This document shows, one piece after another, positions 25,556-39,231 of a stretch of DNA of 64,000 nt; the stretch's first letter is position 1; each line of letters opens with the position of its first letter. The stretch lies in NCBI GenBank assembly GCA_007644065.1, contig VJWN01000039.1:150779-214778 (forward strand), read 5' to 3'. Source of the DNA: Margaritispora aquatica (Eukaryota > Ascomycota > Leotiomycetes > Helotiales > Discinellaceae). Under the pieces are notes generated by a model, which saw only the letters and a program-made list of their open reading frames with translations, ran no database searches and had not been told where the DNA came from. The position numbers and the translations under genes are program-made.

Positions 25556-27556
25556 CTATTCCTTGCCATCCATCGATTCCGCATTCACGCTCTTCATATT
25601 ACATTTCTCCTCGACGATTTCCTCACCGCCAATTTTCTCCTCAAGAAGTTTCTCTTCTTCGGCGTTCTCTTCCGTTACTTTCCCTCCAACTCCTTTGGTT
25701 ACATCTATTTCCGCGCCATTCGCTTTCTGTTCGTAAAATGCTTCCCCGTTGGCCTTCTCGAAGTTCAACTTATCTCCTTGAACTCTTTCCCCATTGACTT
25801 TCTCCTCATTGACTTCCTCTCTATTGCCTTCCTCTCCATCGACCTCCTTTCCATTGACTTCTTCTTCACTGACTTTCTCACTACTTACTTTCTCTCCACT
25901 TACTTCCTCCCCACTTACTTCCTCTCCAATTACTTCCTCCCCACCCACTTCTCCCCCATTAGCTTCCTTTCCATTGACTTCCTCTCCATTACCTTCCCTT
26001 GCACTTACTTCCTCTTTACTTACTTCCTTTTCACTTACTTCCTTTTCACTTACTTCCTTTTCACTTACTTCCTTTTCACTTACTTCCTTTTCACTTACTT
26101 CTCCATCAGCCTCCATTCCCTTCACTTCAACCCCATTTGCTTCAATTTCATTGACTTCCTCTCCGTTTATTTTCCCAGACTGCTTCAACTGCAAATCACC
26201 AATCGCCACTGTAGCAGGTTCAGTAACTTCCCATCTCCATCCCCAACTGTCTTTAACGGTACCCTTCTGAATATCTAACAAGATTTGGCTTAGCTGAAGG
26301 CACACGGGACCCGGCTTTACGGCGCTACCCTCGCCGCTATGATTAAATACAAACGTCTCATCTGTGGATATCCGATGAATTGATGCAATTGGCACAATAG
26401 ATGCTGCAGTCCCAACCGCCAGTACCTCTGTGAAATAGCGGAGCTCGGAGTAGTGGATCTTTGACGAGGAGACGAGTCAGTTCTCGGAGCTTCAGTGATG
26501 GGATAAGTGAGAATGGGAATATGAATACATACCTTGCGTTTTTCCACGACCCAACCTAAGCTCGCTGCAATTTGGGCAATAGAGTCACTTGTTACACTGT
26601 CCACGATGTTCGTGCTATCTGGGATGCACAACGTAGTTTTGGCAGCTCCATCTCTTCTGACTCCAATGAAGCCAGATGTGCTAAACTCCTCTATCTCACT
26701 TTGTGTCCTACTGTCTAAGTGGAGAGTCAATCCGTACCCCATTTGCCTTGCCTTACCTTGCCATCTTATGCATGGCGCATAGTTACCGCCGACCTTGTAT
26801 CCTCCGGTACCGCGCGGTGCGCTTCGGTCAAATTCTTCCATCACAACCGCGGGCATTGGCTGAATGCCATGGTAGGCATTACCCGGCTGTGTGTACACTG
26901 CAAAGGTGTACTCACTTGGTGGGGTCAAGCCTAGGTTACCAGCAGAGCCGAAAACCACAGGACGGATATACATGAGCGCTGACGCTGAGTGAGGAGGAAC
27001 ATATTCTGCGTTACAAGCAACAGCAAGATTCACCGCCTTCAAGTATGTATTCTCGGGGATGGGAGGAATTGAGACACAGGAGCTGCTGTTAGCCAGACGC
27101 TTGGCGTGATATTGCGGGCGGAAGATGTTGATAGTATCTGTAGGGGAGCGGTACGCTTTCATTCCTTCATACGCTTGCTGGCCTGTAGGGTTGTATCAGT
27201 TTCGGTTTGAGTCTGGGTATGGATGTAGGAAAGTCCTTGGATATTGTTACCATAGTTCAGACCTGGCGCCAGGCCGTGAACCTTGATGTAAGGATCCTTA
27301 ATTAACGTAGGCTCTGTCCAGACTCCCGTCGCAACGTTGTAGCGAGATTCAATGTGACCATTGTCTACCTATGTTTAGAGACGAACAATTGTAGTGATGG
27401 AAATATTAGATCGTTCAAACCTTCGGTGATGGTGCTTCCAAGGGCGGCCCAATCTGCGAACTCGTTAGAATTTATGAAGTAAAATCATTTCTCACGCTGA
27501 GACTCACTAATACCTTCCAAAGGTTTGGGAGGAAATGTAGATGTAGCGTGAGGCAT
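25556..27556 (-). CDS. Branched-chain-type amino acid aminotransferase with acidic repeat tail
   Basis: Five exons: 27556-27514, 27453-27421, 27364-27251, 27182-26533, 26458-25556; 580 residues. PLP fold-type IV features: DPYIKVHGLAPGLNYGQQAY, GTGGYKVGGNYAP (the lysine should hold PLP), LHLDSRTQSEIEEFSTSGFI and a substrate-loop EVLAVGTAAS. It catalyses 2-oxo acid to L-amino acid transfer with glutamate. Beside a dedicated FAS it probably makes a 2-amino fatty acid or a branched residue for the NRPS, as TOXF is thought to do in HC-toxin biosynthesis. Residues 1-361 cover the usual enzyme; residues 362-580 are an extra E/K/V/G-rich tail of EVSEK and EEVNG-like units. It is divergent with FAS alpha. 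The two small 5' exons are the least certain part. Confidence 0.88.
26026..26100 (-). repeat. Five perfect 15-base tandem repeats inside the aminotransferase
   Basis: CCTTTTCACTTACTT occurs five times in a row, with decayed copies on both sides. On the minus strand it codes for repeated EVSEK pentapeptides. Being a multiple of three, gain or loss of units keeps the frame, so length variation between strains is likely. Confidence 0.95.
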
Positions 27557-28493
27557 TTTGCAGTATTGAACTTTATGATACTTGCTGAACAAATGTTTTC
27601 GAGGGTTCCACGTCAAGAAAAGTCAAGTAGTTGAGTAAGTAATATACAAATGAATATCTCGTCTGTGGTACTAGCATCTTTATCGTTAATTTGATATATT
27701 ACACAGCATGTAACAGGCGTGCGTTTGTGTCTTGCAAAGCGAGCTAAACTCGACACGATTTCTGCCGGTTAATTCTGACCGTTCTGAGGCGCAGAAGCTA
27801 AGCAACAGGGTTATTTTTATGACACAATGTGCGATATTCCAATTCAATTCATTTATTCATGACTGTGTCAGTGTCAGTAAGAAATGATCATTTAATCATT
27901 TAAAGAGATTATACCTGTGTGTGCTAATATTACCCCCACGATGACATTTAGGGGGCTTAACGAGGTTCGCTTAGATGGTCCAAGCCGCCACTTAGTCAGA
28001 AAATGATTAGGCCACTTTCTCACCACACTTGAATGTCCAATCTTGCTTTGCTTAGGTCATTTTATGAGATATTTCAAACTGAATCCCGATTCACGATATT
28101 TTATATTTTCTTTTGTCAGATTTTTGATTTAGATTTGGCTGATCTATACTCCCCTGAAAACAACTGAAAATAACAAATGAAGGATTCTGGCCCCCACCAC
28201 CCTGACCTGATGCACTGCCGTGATTGTGCTCCTCGTGCCCCTCGCGCTCCAAAAGGACTGCGGCCGATAACCCTCCCTGTGCAAGAGCATTCCCAAGGCA
28301 CACCAGACTAGGTAGTTTTGATGGCTTTAACAGAGCTTGATATGGCACGCACGCTGGATGGATTGATTTCTACGCCTTGGCGAGCTCAGTCACAGAAAAT
28401 TTTGTACTTTGTCTCTTTGAAAGTAAAGGTAGGGCTTTATTGTGATGCTTAGGTGAAGACTTTTTTGTTCGCACACTCGTACTTTTGGTAAAG
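27557..28493. promoter_or_regulatory. Divergent promoter region, aminotransferase / FAS alpha
   Basis: 937 bases between two start codons facing away from each other. AT-rich, especially 27,640-27,920 and 28,060-28,130. CCACGTCA at about 27,609 is one base from the TGACGTGA (reverse TCACGTCA) element I recall for the apicidin regulator. No gene is called; small frames at 28,091-28,348 and 28,370-28,623 are unsupported. Co-regulation of the two genes is an inference from arrangement. Confidence 0.45.
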
Positions 28494-31400
28494 ATGCATT
28501 CCGAGATAGAACAGCAATTGGGATATACGCTTCTGGTCGAGCTTCTATCGTGAGTAACGAAACTTTGAGTGTGCTTAGGATACAGCAATTAACTCTACCA
28601 ACATAGATATCAATTTGCTTCACCAGTCAGATGGTACGTGGGCCAAATATCCCCATAAAATAGAATAAGCGTTCACAAGCATCGACTCTGAAGCATTGTG
28701 TGACTTAATAAACGAATGCCAACATAAATCTAACTTCTTATCAGGATTGAAACTCAAGATGTTTTGCTCAAAGAGCTGCAGATTCAGCGTCTGGTTGAAA
28801 TCGGGCCCTCCGACACCCTGGCTGCGATGATGAAGAAGACGTTGGCATCGCAGTACCATGTTTCCGATACTGTGAGCTCAACGAACAGAACAGTGTTATC
28901 CTACGCACGAGACGCTCCGAGAATTCATTACGACTTGAATGCCTCACCAATACCCAGTCAGCGGAAAGAATCATTGGCTAAAAAGCAGATATCAAAGTCT
29001 TCCGAGAAATTACAGTCTACTTCTGGCAATACGACTGATATCCCAACCATCCAAGTGACGACGCCTCAGCCTCCCACATTAATTCAAGAAAGTGCTCCAG
29101 TTTATGAATTGCCGGACGTATCTACATCGGCGGAGGATATCGTCATCGCAATTATGGCGCCCAAATTGAAGAAGGCATTTGCTGAGATCAGTAAAGAGAA
29201 ATCAATTAAGCAACTCGCTGGAGGTAAGGTCCATTGGTTATTTATGGTGGTTGATTCCGGAAATAAAGTACAAACGCTGACTTTGTCTTACAAACAACAG
29301 GCAGATCTACACTCGAAAACGAAATTGTTGGCGACATCAGTGCAGAGTTCACCAACGTTCCCGACGGCCTGGAAAATATGACTGTGGAGGAACTCGGCAA
29401 AGCATTAACTTCTTCCGGTTTCAGCAAGCAGCTAGGCAAGACATCTACTGTACTGATCAATCGGCTCTTCTCGCTCAACATGCCAGCCGGGTTCAACACC
29501 CAGCGAGCTAGAGCCTTTATGAAAGAGCGCTGGGGATTCCAGGCAGGACGCCAAGATGCTGTTCTACTTCGTGCGACAACGATGCAACCTCCAGCTCGTT
29601 TCGCTGCCTCTTCAGAAGCGGAGAATTTCCTGGAGAATATGGTCACAAAGTATGCTGCAGAGCTGAACCTGGACATCGGAGCACTGTCAAGAGTTCAAAA
29701 ATCCGTCTCATCCAATAGTAATAACAGGAGCCATGCGAGATCTATCGTACACGACGAAGAAACGGTTGTTAGCGAGAAGGACAAACTAAGCTGGAGACGA
29801 GCAAAACTCGAAGCTCTATCAAAGCGCATGCAGATCGATCTTCGTGCCGGCGATAAAGCTCATCTGGCCATGAAAAAGGAGCGCGATGACATGCAGAGAG
29901 ATATCGACGACTTGACTGCCGAGCTTGGTGAAGTATTTTTGAAGGGTATTTCGAGTTCGTTCGCAACCGTGAAGGCGCGTCGGTACAATTCAGCATGGAA
30001 TTGGGCACTCCAGGACTTGATAGAAGTATACCACGGTATCTTGCATGCATCTTTAACACCTGATGATCCCCACCTTCTCAACCGCTGTATCTTGATTGCT
30101 AGTCGTGCGAATCCCCGCTTCCTTCGCGTATTAAATCAGATCGACTCAGTCCCTTCTGGATCTCTGAATGGACAAGATATCAACGCAAGGGCAACCATCC
30201 TGCATCTCAAGAATCTCTGCAAGCAATTTTCAAACAGCGGGTTTGTACCATACACATCTTTCACCGACATCTTCAGCCGGGCACCACGGACGACGATTGA
30301 CCAACACGGTCACGCCATCTATGATGAGGTACCACGTTTGATATGTGACGAGATTCCAGCACTCAAACTCAAAGTAAAGAACAAGTCACAGAACTTTGAG
30401 GTCGACGATGATCTGACTCAACTATTTGTTGGACTCTTAAACAGTGCTCGCAAGAATGGCGCCTCGTTCAAAGGCAAGAACGTGCTTATCACAGGAGCAG
30501 GCTTGAACTCTATTGGAAGCGAACTCCTCAAAGGTCTTCTCGCAAGTGGCGCCAAGATTATTACGACTACCAGCAGTTACTCACGCAAAACCTTGAAAGC
30601 TTATCAAAAGATCTACATGGAATTTGGTGCCAAAGATTCAGAGCTAGTGGTTGTGCCGTTCAACCAAGGTAGTCAAAGAGATTTAAACGCCCTTGTGGAC
30701 TATATCTACGATCCCATCGACGGACTAGGATGGGATATTGACCATATACTCCCGTTTGCCGCCACGTCCGAGAATGGTCGCGAGGTTGATGGAATTGATT
30801 CCAAGTCTGAACTCGGTCATCGAATCATGTTGACCAATACTTTGCGTCTACTTGGGGCCGTGAAGAAGCAGAAGCAGCAGCGAGAGTCTTTGTGTCGACC
30901 TGCACAAGTGGTGTTACCATTATCGCCAAATCACGGTGCCTTTGGTAGTGATGGGCTGTATGCCGAATCCAAAGCTGCCCTGGAAACGCTGTTTGATAAG
31001 TGGCATTCAGAGAGCTGGGCGCCATTCCTATCAATATGCGGAGCATCGATTGGATGGACGCGAGGGACAGGCCTCATGGCGGGGAATGATTTTCTTGCCA
31101 TGGGCATGGAGGAGCACAAAGTTCGGACTTTCACGCAAGCAGAAATGGCTTTCTACATCATTGTACTTATGATGAACCCAATCGCTATCGAATGCGATGA
31201 CAAGCCTATATACGCAGACTTGACAGGAGGTCTAGACTCTGTGTCTGATCTTCCCAAGATGCTGATTAACATCCGAACTGATATCAATGAAGAAAAGGAG
31301 ATTCGCCTCGCACTCCTGCAAGAAGAAGCGATTGAGCGTGCCGAAGCTGATACAATTCAAGAAAAAGCACCTCAACTCGAGTTACCAAGGCCGCAGCCGA

Positions 31401-33670
31401 ATGTGCAACTCAAGTTCCCTACACTACCTGATTGGGATACCGAAATCGAACCCTTGCATCAGGATTTGAAAGAAATGGTGGACCTGGACAGTGTTGTTGT
31501 AATTACTGGCTTCGGGGAACTGGGTCCATGGGGGAACTCGCGTACACGCTGGGAAATAGAAGCAAACGGTACTTTTTCGGTTGAGGGTTGCATAGAAATG
31601 TCTTGGATCATGGGTCTTATCAAGAACTATGATGGACAACTAGACGGCAAAGAATACCATGGTTGGATCGATGCTAAGTCAGGAAAGCCAGTTCATGTCG
31701 CTGATATGAAAGAGTTGTATGAGGCGCAAATACTTGAGCATTCCGGTATACGTCTTGCGAAGCATGAGGGAGAGAGGCCAGATACACTTCTCCAGGAGAT
31801 TATTGTTGAACACGACCTTCCACCGTTCTCTGTGCCTAAAGATTTGGCCATCCAGTTTGAGGCTGAGCATGGTGACAAGGTTGATATCGGCCCCGGAGAA
31901 TCAGAGGAAGAATACCTTCTAACTTTTAAGAAAGGCGCCTTGCTGATGCTGCCGAAGTCGCTTGAATCTATTCGACGAGTGGTGGGTCAGATTCCAGAGG
32001 GTTGGAATCCACGAACATATGGTATCCAGGAGGATATCATATCGCAGGTCGATCCTATTACACTTTATGCTCTTACCACCACAGTAGAGGCATTACTAGC
32101 TTCAGGTATTACCGATCCATTCGAGCTGTACAAATACATTCATGTTTCAGAGATCGGCAACTGCTTGGGATCAGGCTTTGGTGGTGCTTCGTCATTAAAG
32201 CAGATGTACCGCACTCGCCACTTCGACAAACCCGTACAGAGTGACATCTTAGCCGAGAGTTTCATCAATACGACACCGGCATGGGTAAACATGCTGCTCT
32301 TGTCAGCTTCGGGCCCGATCCGTACCGCTGTAGGAGCTTGCGCGACATCGATTGAGTCGCTCGAAACTGGCATGGAGACTATCATCACGGGAAAAGCAAA
32401 AATGTGTCTTGTTGGGGGGGTTGACGACCTTGATGTCACCGTGTCCACCGAGTTTGCGAATATGAAAGCAACTGTGAATGCAGAGAAGGAATTCGACAAG
32501 GGTAGAGATGCAGCGGAAATGTCTCGACCAACTGCTTCAACGCGCAGCGGGTTTGTGGAGTCGCAGGGGGCAGGCGTACAGATCATTACCTCCGCAAGAC
32601 TTGCGCTAGATATGGGCTTGCCAATTCATGGCATCGTTGCTCTCGCATCAACCGCAAGTGACACCATAGGCAAATCCGTACCGGCGCCAGGTAAAGGGAT
32701 CCTAACCAATGCATCCGAGAAGGTATCGAGGTTTTCCTCGCCACTGCTTAACATCCAATATCGCCGTCGCCAACTAGACGTACGAATGAACGAGATCCAG
32801 AAATACACAGAGCTCGAATTAGATCTGATTGCTCAAGAACTCTCGACAATCACTCAGCACTCAAAGGATAGAGCAATCGAAATCAGCCAGCTTGAATATC
32901 GCAAAGCATACATTGGCAGAGAAGCACAGCGTCTTACCAAAAGCGCTCTCTGCGACTTTGGCAACGAGTTCTGGAAGAACGACAACAGCATCGCACCCAT
33001 ACGTGGTGCGCTTGCAGTCTGGGGCCTCGGCATTGATGACATTGACTTTGTGTCCATGCACGGCACAAGTACAAAGCTAAACGATATCAACGAAGCACAA
33101 GTGATCCAACGTCAACTCACCCACCTGGGTCGCAAACCTGGGAGTGTCGTAATGGCCGTTTGTCAAAAGTACCTGACAGGTCACTCCAAAGGCGCGGCAG
33201 GCGCTTGGATGCTCAACGGATGTCTTCAGGTACTCGACTCGGGACTGATCCCCGGAAACCGTAACGCGGACAACATCGATATCGAGCTTGCCGAAAACGA
33301 CTTTCTGGTGTTCCCGAACCGCAGCATCCAGACCAGTGCTGGGTTGAAGGCGTTTAGCCTGACGTCTTTCGGCTTTGGGCAGAAGGGCGCGCAAGCGATT
33401 GGTGTGCATCCGCGTTACCTATACGCGGCCATTGCCAAGACGGAGTTTGACGAGTATAAAGAGAGATTGCGGCAGAGGAAGAGGAAAGCGAATGCATTTT
33501 TTCAAAATGCAATGCCAACCAATACCCTCTTTGTGGCGAAGGAAAGGGCACCCTATCGAGCTGATCAGCTTCCGGGGGTTCTCTTGAATCCGGATGCAAG
33601 GGCGATGGAATCAAAGGAGGAGGGTGAGGAGCTTTATTACGAGGATGAGTTGATAGATAATCTGATTTGA
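28494..33670 (+). CDS. Fatty acid synthase alpha subunit lacking the phosphopantetheinyl transferase domain
   Basis: Four exons: 28494-28549, 28607-28633 (27 bases), 28745-29223, 29301-33670; 1,643 residues. Splicing the three small exons gives LLSYQFASPVRWIETQD, the standard alpha-subunit start. Domains in order: an MPT-completing segment; ACP with QLAGGRSTLENEIVGD (Ser about 190 takes phosphopantetheine); ketoreductase with LITGAGLNSIGSELLKG and catalytic YAESK (Tyr about 741); ketosynthase with VGACATSIES (Cys about 1201), SMHGTSTKLND and YLTGHSKGAAGAW. Housekeeping alpha subunits are near 1,850-1,890 residues and end in a PPT domain; this one stops right after LNPDARAMESKEE, so that domain is absent. 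A dedicated secondary-metabolism FAS making a short or medium acyl chain is the best reading. Confidence 0.95.
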
Positions 33671-34251
33671 GCGTTGCTGGTATGGGTTTAAGTGTGGAAA
33701 TCTGGGTCAAGGGTTAGCTATCTTTCACATTCGCGCTAAATTATTTTCATCACTTACAGTTACAAATGCAATTATATTCTTTTCCATTTTTAAAAAAAAA
33801 TCAATAAAAAATAAAGGTGAAGTGTAACTTACCGAGTGCAGTCATGTTGAATATGAACAAGCCACCCATAAATCAGCTGGGAAAAATCAGCTGACCTCTC
33901 TCATCACAGGCTCTATGTCTGAGTTTCTTGAGAGACTACCTTGATGACAGCGATGAAAGAAATGCATCTAGGAATCGAAGATCAAACTTTGAAACTCACA
34001 TATTTGTTCATAGATTCTAAATGTGGCCGCAGACAAGTAAACGCATTCTCACAAGCCAACGTCTTCGCCTTTGTGTTCAGTGTAGACCGTTATGTAGACG
34101 ATGTTTGACTTTCCTTTCTTTTTTCTTTTTTTTTCTTCACAGAGATTCGATGTGATACATTGCAGAAAGATGATTCACCAGCCGGATAGTATGTAGAGAA
34201 TTTCAGAATCATCAAATTAAATCTTGGACAAGAGTCTAAAATAACCCAAAT
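33671..34251. other. Intergenic, convergent ends
   Basis: Between the FAS alpha stop and the ABC transporter stop. A/T-rich, with poly-A near 33,790 and poly-T near 34,115-34,135, likely 3' processing signals for the two genes. Nothing else is seen. Confidence 0.5.
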
Positions 34252-37200
34252 TTAGCCTACCGCGCTACTTCCACTCCCATCTCTGTATAACTGCTCGAAT
34301 ACCGTTCCCTCCCTAGCTAAAAGCTCTATGGGATTCGCAAACTCTACAAGGATACCCTTATCAAAGACAGCTACCTTATCAAAATCCAAAATCGTATGCA
34401 GCCGATGTGCCACAACGATCAACGTCTGTGTCCGAAATCGTGTCCTAAGAACACGCTGCATCAGCGCATCCGTTTCCAAGTCCACGCTCGACGTCGCTTC
34501 ATCCAGCACCACGACTCCGCGGGGCTGCCGAAGGAGTGCACGGGCGAGGCAGAAGAGTTGGCGTTGTCCATGAGAGAGGAGTTCTGGCTCCATGGGGGAA
34601 GAGAGACCGTCGGAGAGGGCGGCGATGGTGTCCCAGATACCGAGTTCGGAGAGAACGGAGCGCATCTGCGCGTCGGTAGAGGAACCGAGAGGGTCGAGAT
34701 TGAAGCTCACGGTGCCGGGTGCGAAGTATAGGTCTTGAGGGAGGCATGTGAGGCGTTCGCGGATGAGATCTGGGGGCAGGGTTGAAAGATCGCAACCATC
34801 GACCGTGATGCGGCCGGAGGTTGGATCAAGGAGGCGAAGTAGGGTGGATATTAGGGTGGACTTGCCACTAAAATTGGTGTTAGAAGATTCACTTATGAAT
34901 TATAGGCACAGTTGCTAATTTTAGGCGATGGATTGAGTTTGGAAAAAGACTTACCTTCCGCTGCGGCCACAGATGCCTATTTTCTCTCCAGGTGCAATAG
35001 ATAGACTGACTCCTTGCAATGCGGGAGCGCCACCGACGCTGATAACCCGTTAGCTTTCTTCATACATTGATTAACAGGTCTGAGCTTACCCATATGATGC
35101 AGTTACATCTTCGAATTCCACCGCGCCTCTCGCAGGCCAGTCTTCTGATGGTGGCAAGAATAGTTCCGGCTCGGGCTCTGAAAGAGTCTCAGAAGAGAAT
35201 TGGTGAATTCTTGAAACAGCACCTATAGATGTTTCAAGCTTCGTCCAGACAATGACAACCGACATCAATGTTGAGGAAAACTGGATCATATTCACTAACG
35301 CTACGCCACCAAGGCCAGCACTTGTTGTTGTTGAACGTAATTGGATCATCAATGCTACGAGGATGACCGCAACTGCTGCAGCAATGAGACCCAGAACAAG
35401 GGTCAACCACTGTTGTACGCTGTACAGAAGATACAAAGGTCTCTGAGATGCATCGAGAGCATCGATAAACTCCTCTTTAAACTTGTCTTGCCAATGAAAT
35501 GCTCGGATGGTCGCTCGGCCTTGGAGAGTCTCAAGGAACAGCGAGTACAGTGGGCTCTTGGCTTCAAGATCAAGGAGTCTCAGTTGCCGAGAAGTTCGCA
35601 GATAGTACCTTTGTACCAGCCATAATACAAGGAACACGAGGACAAATGCAAGGCCAACATAATGTGAGGCCACAAGGATCAAGATTGCCAACGCGATAGC
35701 ACCAAGAGCATTAGCGCCGAACAATAGTAACGCAATAGGTAACTCGGCGTCAACAAGCTGGAGATCCTGGCTAAAATGATTGAGTGTGATGCCTATGTCT
35801 GTGGTACTGAAGAATTCCATGGGCGCTTTGATGACCGTACGAATTAGCTGATCATGTAGGTAGTGTCCAGAGGAAACTACCATGATATTCGCGACATGCC
35901 TGGCGCCGAGAAAAAGAGCCAACAAAAACGCAGCTTGAAAGCCAGCGTAAACGCCGACGTAGTACCCAATATCTTTGTTGGGTTCGCGTGTATTGAATTC
36001 GGACCACCAACTCAACCACACCGTCGGGAAGTACTCCAGGCCGACAAAAAGCAGCTCGTAGAGAATGAACAGAATAGTGTTGAAGACACCTGTAGCTTTG
36101 AAGTAGTACAGGTACACTCGCTTATTGCCTAACTGTGCAGTTGGTGGTGGCGGAGAAACTCGTTCGTGAGATATCTCACTCTTCTTGCTATCATCCGAGA
36201 CCCAAGCCGAATCTGAGATTGGACTTGTGGATCGTACCTCGACTGATTCGGTGCTATTCGTATCTCCAGGGGTGAATCCAAAGCTTCGGACGTAGCTGCC
36301 AGTCTGCCAATTTAACTCCTCAAATGTACCTTGCTCGACAATTTCACCAGCACGGCCCAGCACGATGATGTGATCCGCCATTGGGAGAAAGCGCGCTGCA
36401 TGAGTTGCAAGAACCACGGTACTTTGAGTTCGTTGGAGGAGCCCTTGCTTGCCGAAACAAGCATCGAAGACCGATTGCGATGTTGTTGCGTCCATACCAC
36501 TCATCACATCGTCGAATAGGGCAATGCTATTTCTCGCATAAATTGCTCTTGCAATAGCCACTCTCTCTTTTTGCCCGCCACTAAGACTGATGCCTCTGCT
36601 CCCAACAACAGTTTGATCACCATCAGGAAGATGAAGCAAATCTGCGTCCAAGCTGCAACTACTTACGACAGACTGATACCAAGACTGGTCGAAAGGTGAA
36701 AAGCCGACAATGTTTTTTCGGATTGTTGTATTCCTAAGCCAAGGACTTTGGTCGCAGTACCCAATATCTTTAGCCGTGACAGCCACCGTGCCTGATACAG
36801 GTCTGATCTCACCAAGAATAGCCTTGAGCATAGTGGACTTTCCACTAGCTACAGGTCCGACGATCATAGTGAGTTTATTAGATTTTATATTGATGTTGAG
36901 ATTTCTGAGCGCAGGAGCCTCAGGGTCATTCCAGCTGAAGCTCGCGTTTTTTAACACGATTGCATCACAGGCTGTAGGACAAGGAGGCATCTTTATTGAT
37001 TCCGATGAGGAACCGTAGTTAGCTTTCTCATCAAGTACCTTGAGGTTAGAAAATGATACTGAACCTGAGACCATGGAGGCCAGGGTGACAGTGCTTTTGG
37101 ATATCGGAGGAAGTAGTGAATATCCTCGTCTGGAATCAATGCGATTCTCAGATGTCATGAACTCTCGCACCCTGCTGAGACAGGCAAAAGCAGACACAAG

Positions 37201-39231
37201 TGCAGGAATGCTCTGAAAAAGCTGCGTGAATTGATTTGCGAGAAGTAGCAATATAGACAGCGACGTGAAAAGCCGAGACACGTCGAGTGCACCGCTATTG
37301 TTGTTCCTCGCAAGAAGAGTGTAGGCAGTAAAGGTGAGTACGGGTGACAATGTCTGTGGAACGTATGCTACTCGATCGTTAGTAATAATAATAAACTAAC
37401 GCGTGGTTGACAGAAGTTGTGCAAAATGTCTGACCTAAAGTGATTATAATGATTTGTAACTCGCGAAATCGAGTCGCGGAGTTGATTTCTTCTGTTCTCA
37501 ACTTTTTGATAATTGTAGCGAGTGGCCTGGAAAAACCCAGCATTTTGACACTCTTCATGGAGCCAAGCATATTTGCAGTTGCATCTTTGGTAAATCAGTA
37601 TTTGCGTCTCGAAATATGTGAGAAGCATACCTATTCTCTTCTCAATGGCTACCATCCAAGCTTTCTGTCGAGTACCTGCAGTGGAGGCTATTCCACCTGC
37701 CGCAACAGCACAGACTAGAAAAGAGAGGCGATTAGCAAGATGATGAATTTATCGGAAGACACAATTTAAGGAGACTAATTTACCTAGAGCAACACCGAGG
37801 GAAATGAAGGCTGTATGAGAGATCTGTCGTTCAAGTAGGTAAATACCGATTCCTACTTCGATGATATTCGCCCATGTTTCATGGATAAGATTTAATCCCA
37901 TCGTAATTCTCTCGACATCAGAGCTCATGAGGGTAATGGCTGCCGAGTCATTTAAACTGGAAATGCTGCGCTCATTGACCTTGTTGAAAACTTTGGCTGC
38001 AACAACACCACGAATCATAGTCGTGACTCTATGTACGCGAAACCAGTACCCAGCTGTTGCAAGCTATTTCTGATGAGTGACAGCAACCATAAATTTATCA
38101 TGCAGAGACTTACCGCGAGTCCAGTGTAAACAATCCCATAAGCTGCAATAAGTCCGTACCCAACGTTGTTGTGGTTCAACGACTGTGGCTCTTTCTGGAA
38201 ATTTAATACACGATTGATGAGCAATGGCTGACAGTATGTAAATGCAATCATAGCAATTCGTGGCCATACTGGCGCAAGAATATTCCACCAGAAACTACGA
38301 AAGAGCGAAGACACAAGATCGCGCGTGGTACTTTGCGAAGCTAGTGAGTAAATTAGCATGATTGTCATGTTTGATGATCTGTATTGGAAATAGGAGAACT
38401 CACATGTGGCCCAATGTAAGTCGAACCGAGCACCAATGGTCTGGGAATGCATATCTTGAGCAAGTGGATACAAATCGGGCAATGATAGAACCTTTTTATA
38501 ACCAGTATTGAGCAAAGGAACAAGCCACGAGAAGAAAGCCTGGCCAAAGGCACCACTCAGTTCCTCTCTAGTTGGAAAAGCTTCGCCAGGATGGATTATA
38601 AAATCAGTTTTCTCATACGCTTCCAAACCCAATAGTACTGCTTTCAAGGCAACCAAAGAAGCAAACATGACCGCCGCTGTGTGATCGGTGCCATCCAACC
38701 ATAGCGTCCTGGTGCGGACGGCATCGAAGAGCAAAGTAAAGAAAAGATAGATTTCTAGAACGATAGCTGGTCGAATGGAATGAGTATGCTCATAGAGAGA
38801 TAGAGCAATGATTGCAAGTGAAACAGCAACCGCGAGGGCGGCAGCTGGAATCGTCGCTTGCGTCCGCCCTTCAGACTCTAATGCACATCCCACCAGAAGT
38901 GTCAATTGTACTCCGAAGTAACATAGAACAGCAACCTACAGAACCCAAAACACGCTTAGCAATACAATCTAGATGGTGGAGCAGGAAGGCTTGACTGCAA
39001 ACTGACCAATTTTGTAATTTGAAACGTGCTCCCCGATGTTGCTTTTCTTCCTGCGCGATGGAGCGCCAACAGTCTGAACGCTGCGACAACTAGGAAAATG
39101 GCAGATGGAACAATGCTCATAAAACACTCTTCAAACAATTGAGTAAAGTCAAAAGCTCTCCGGCAAGAGTCCACCTGAGGCCCAAAAGCATTGTCCAACG
39201 ATGCAGGACATGGGGGTTCTTGGGTTGCCAT
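34252..39231 (-). CDS. ABC transporter, ABCC (MRP) type
   Basis: Nine exons: 39231-39007, 38935-38404, 38340-38114, 38063-37784, 37714-37631, 37584-37435, 37367-35090, 35038-34955, 34867-34252; 1,491 residues. Layout: an N-terminal membrane domain, then TMD1-NBD1-TMD2-NBD2. NBD1 has Walker A GPVASGKST (about residue 670) and signature LSGGQKERVAIARAI. NBD2 has Walker A GRSGSGKST, split by the last intron at about residue 1287, signature LSHGQRQLFCLARALL and VLDEATSSVD. Full-length ABCC pumps export conjugates, peptides and drugs. Its place between FAS alpha and the P450 makes export of the cluster's product, or self-protection, the likely role. Exon 4 start (AATAG|CTTGC) was chosen because it restores the frame to MIRGVVAAKVFNKV. 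Confidence 0.92.

Noticed and set aside
25778..26278. Long plus-strand frames rich in F/L/S/T opposite the aminotransferase tail
   Set aside because: They mirror the 15-base repeat on the other strand, which keeps every frame open.
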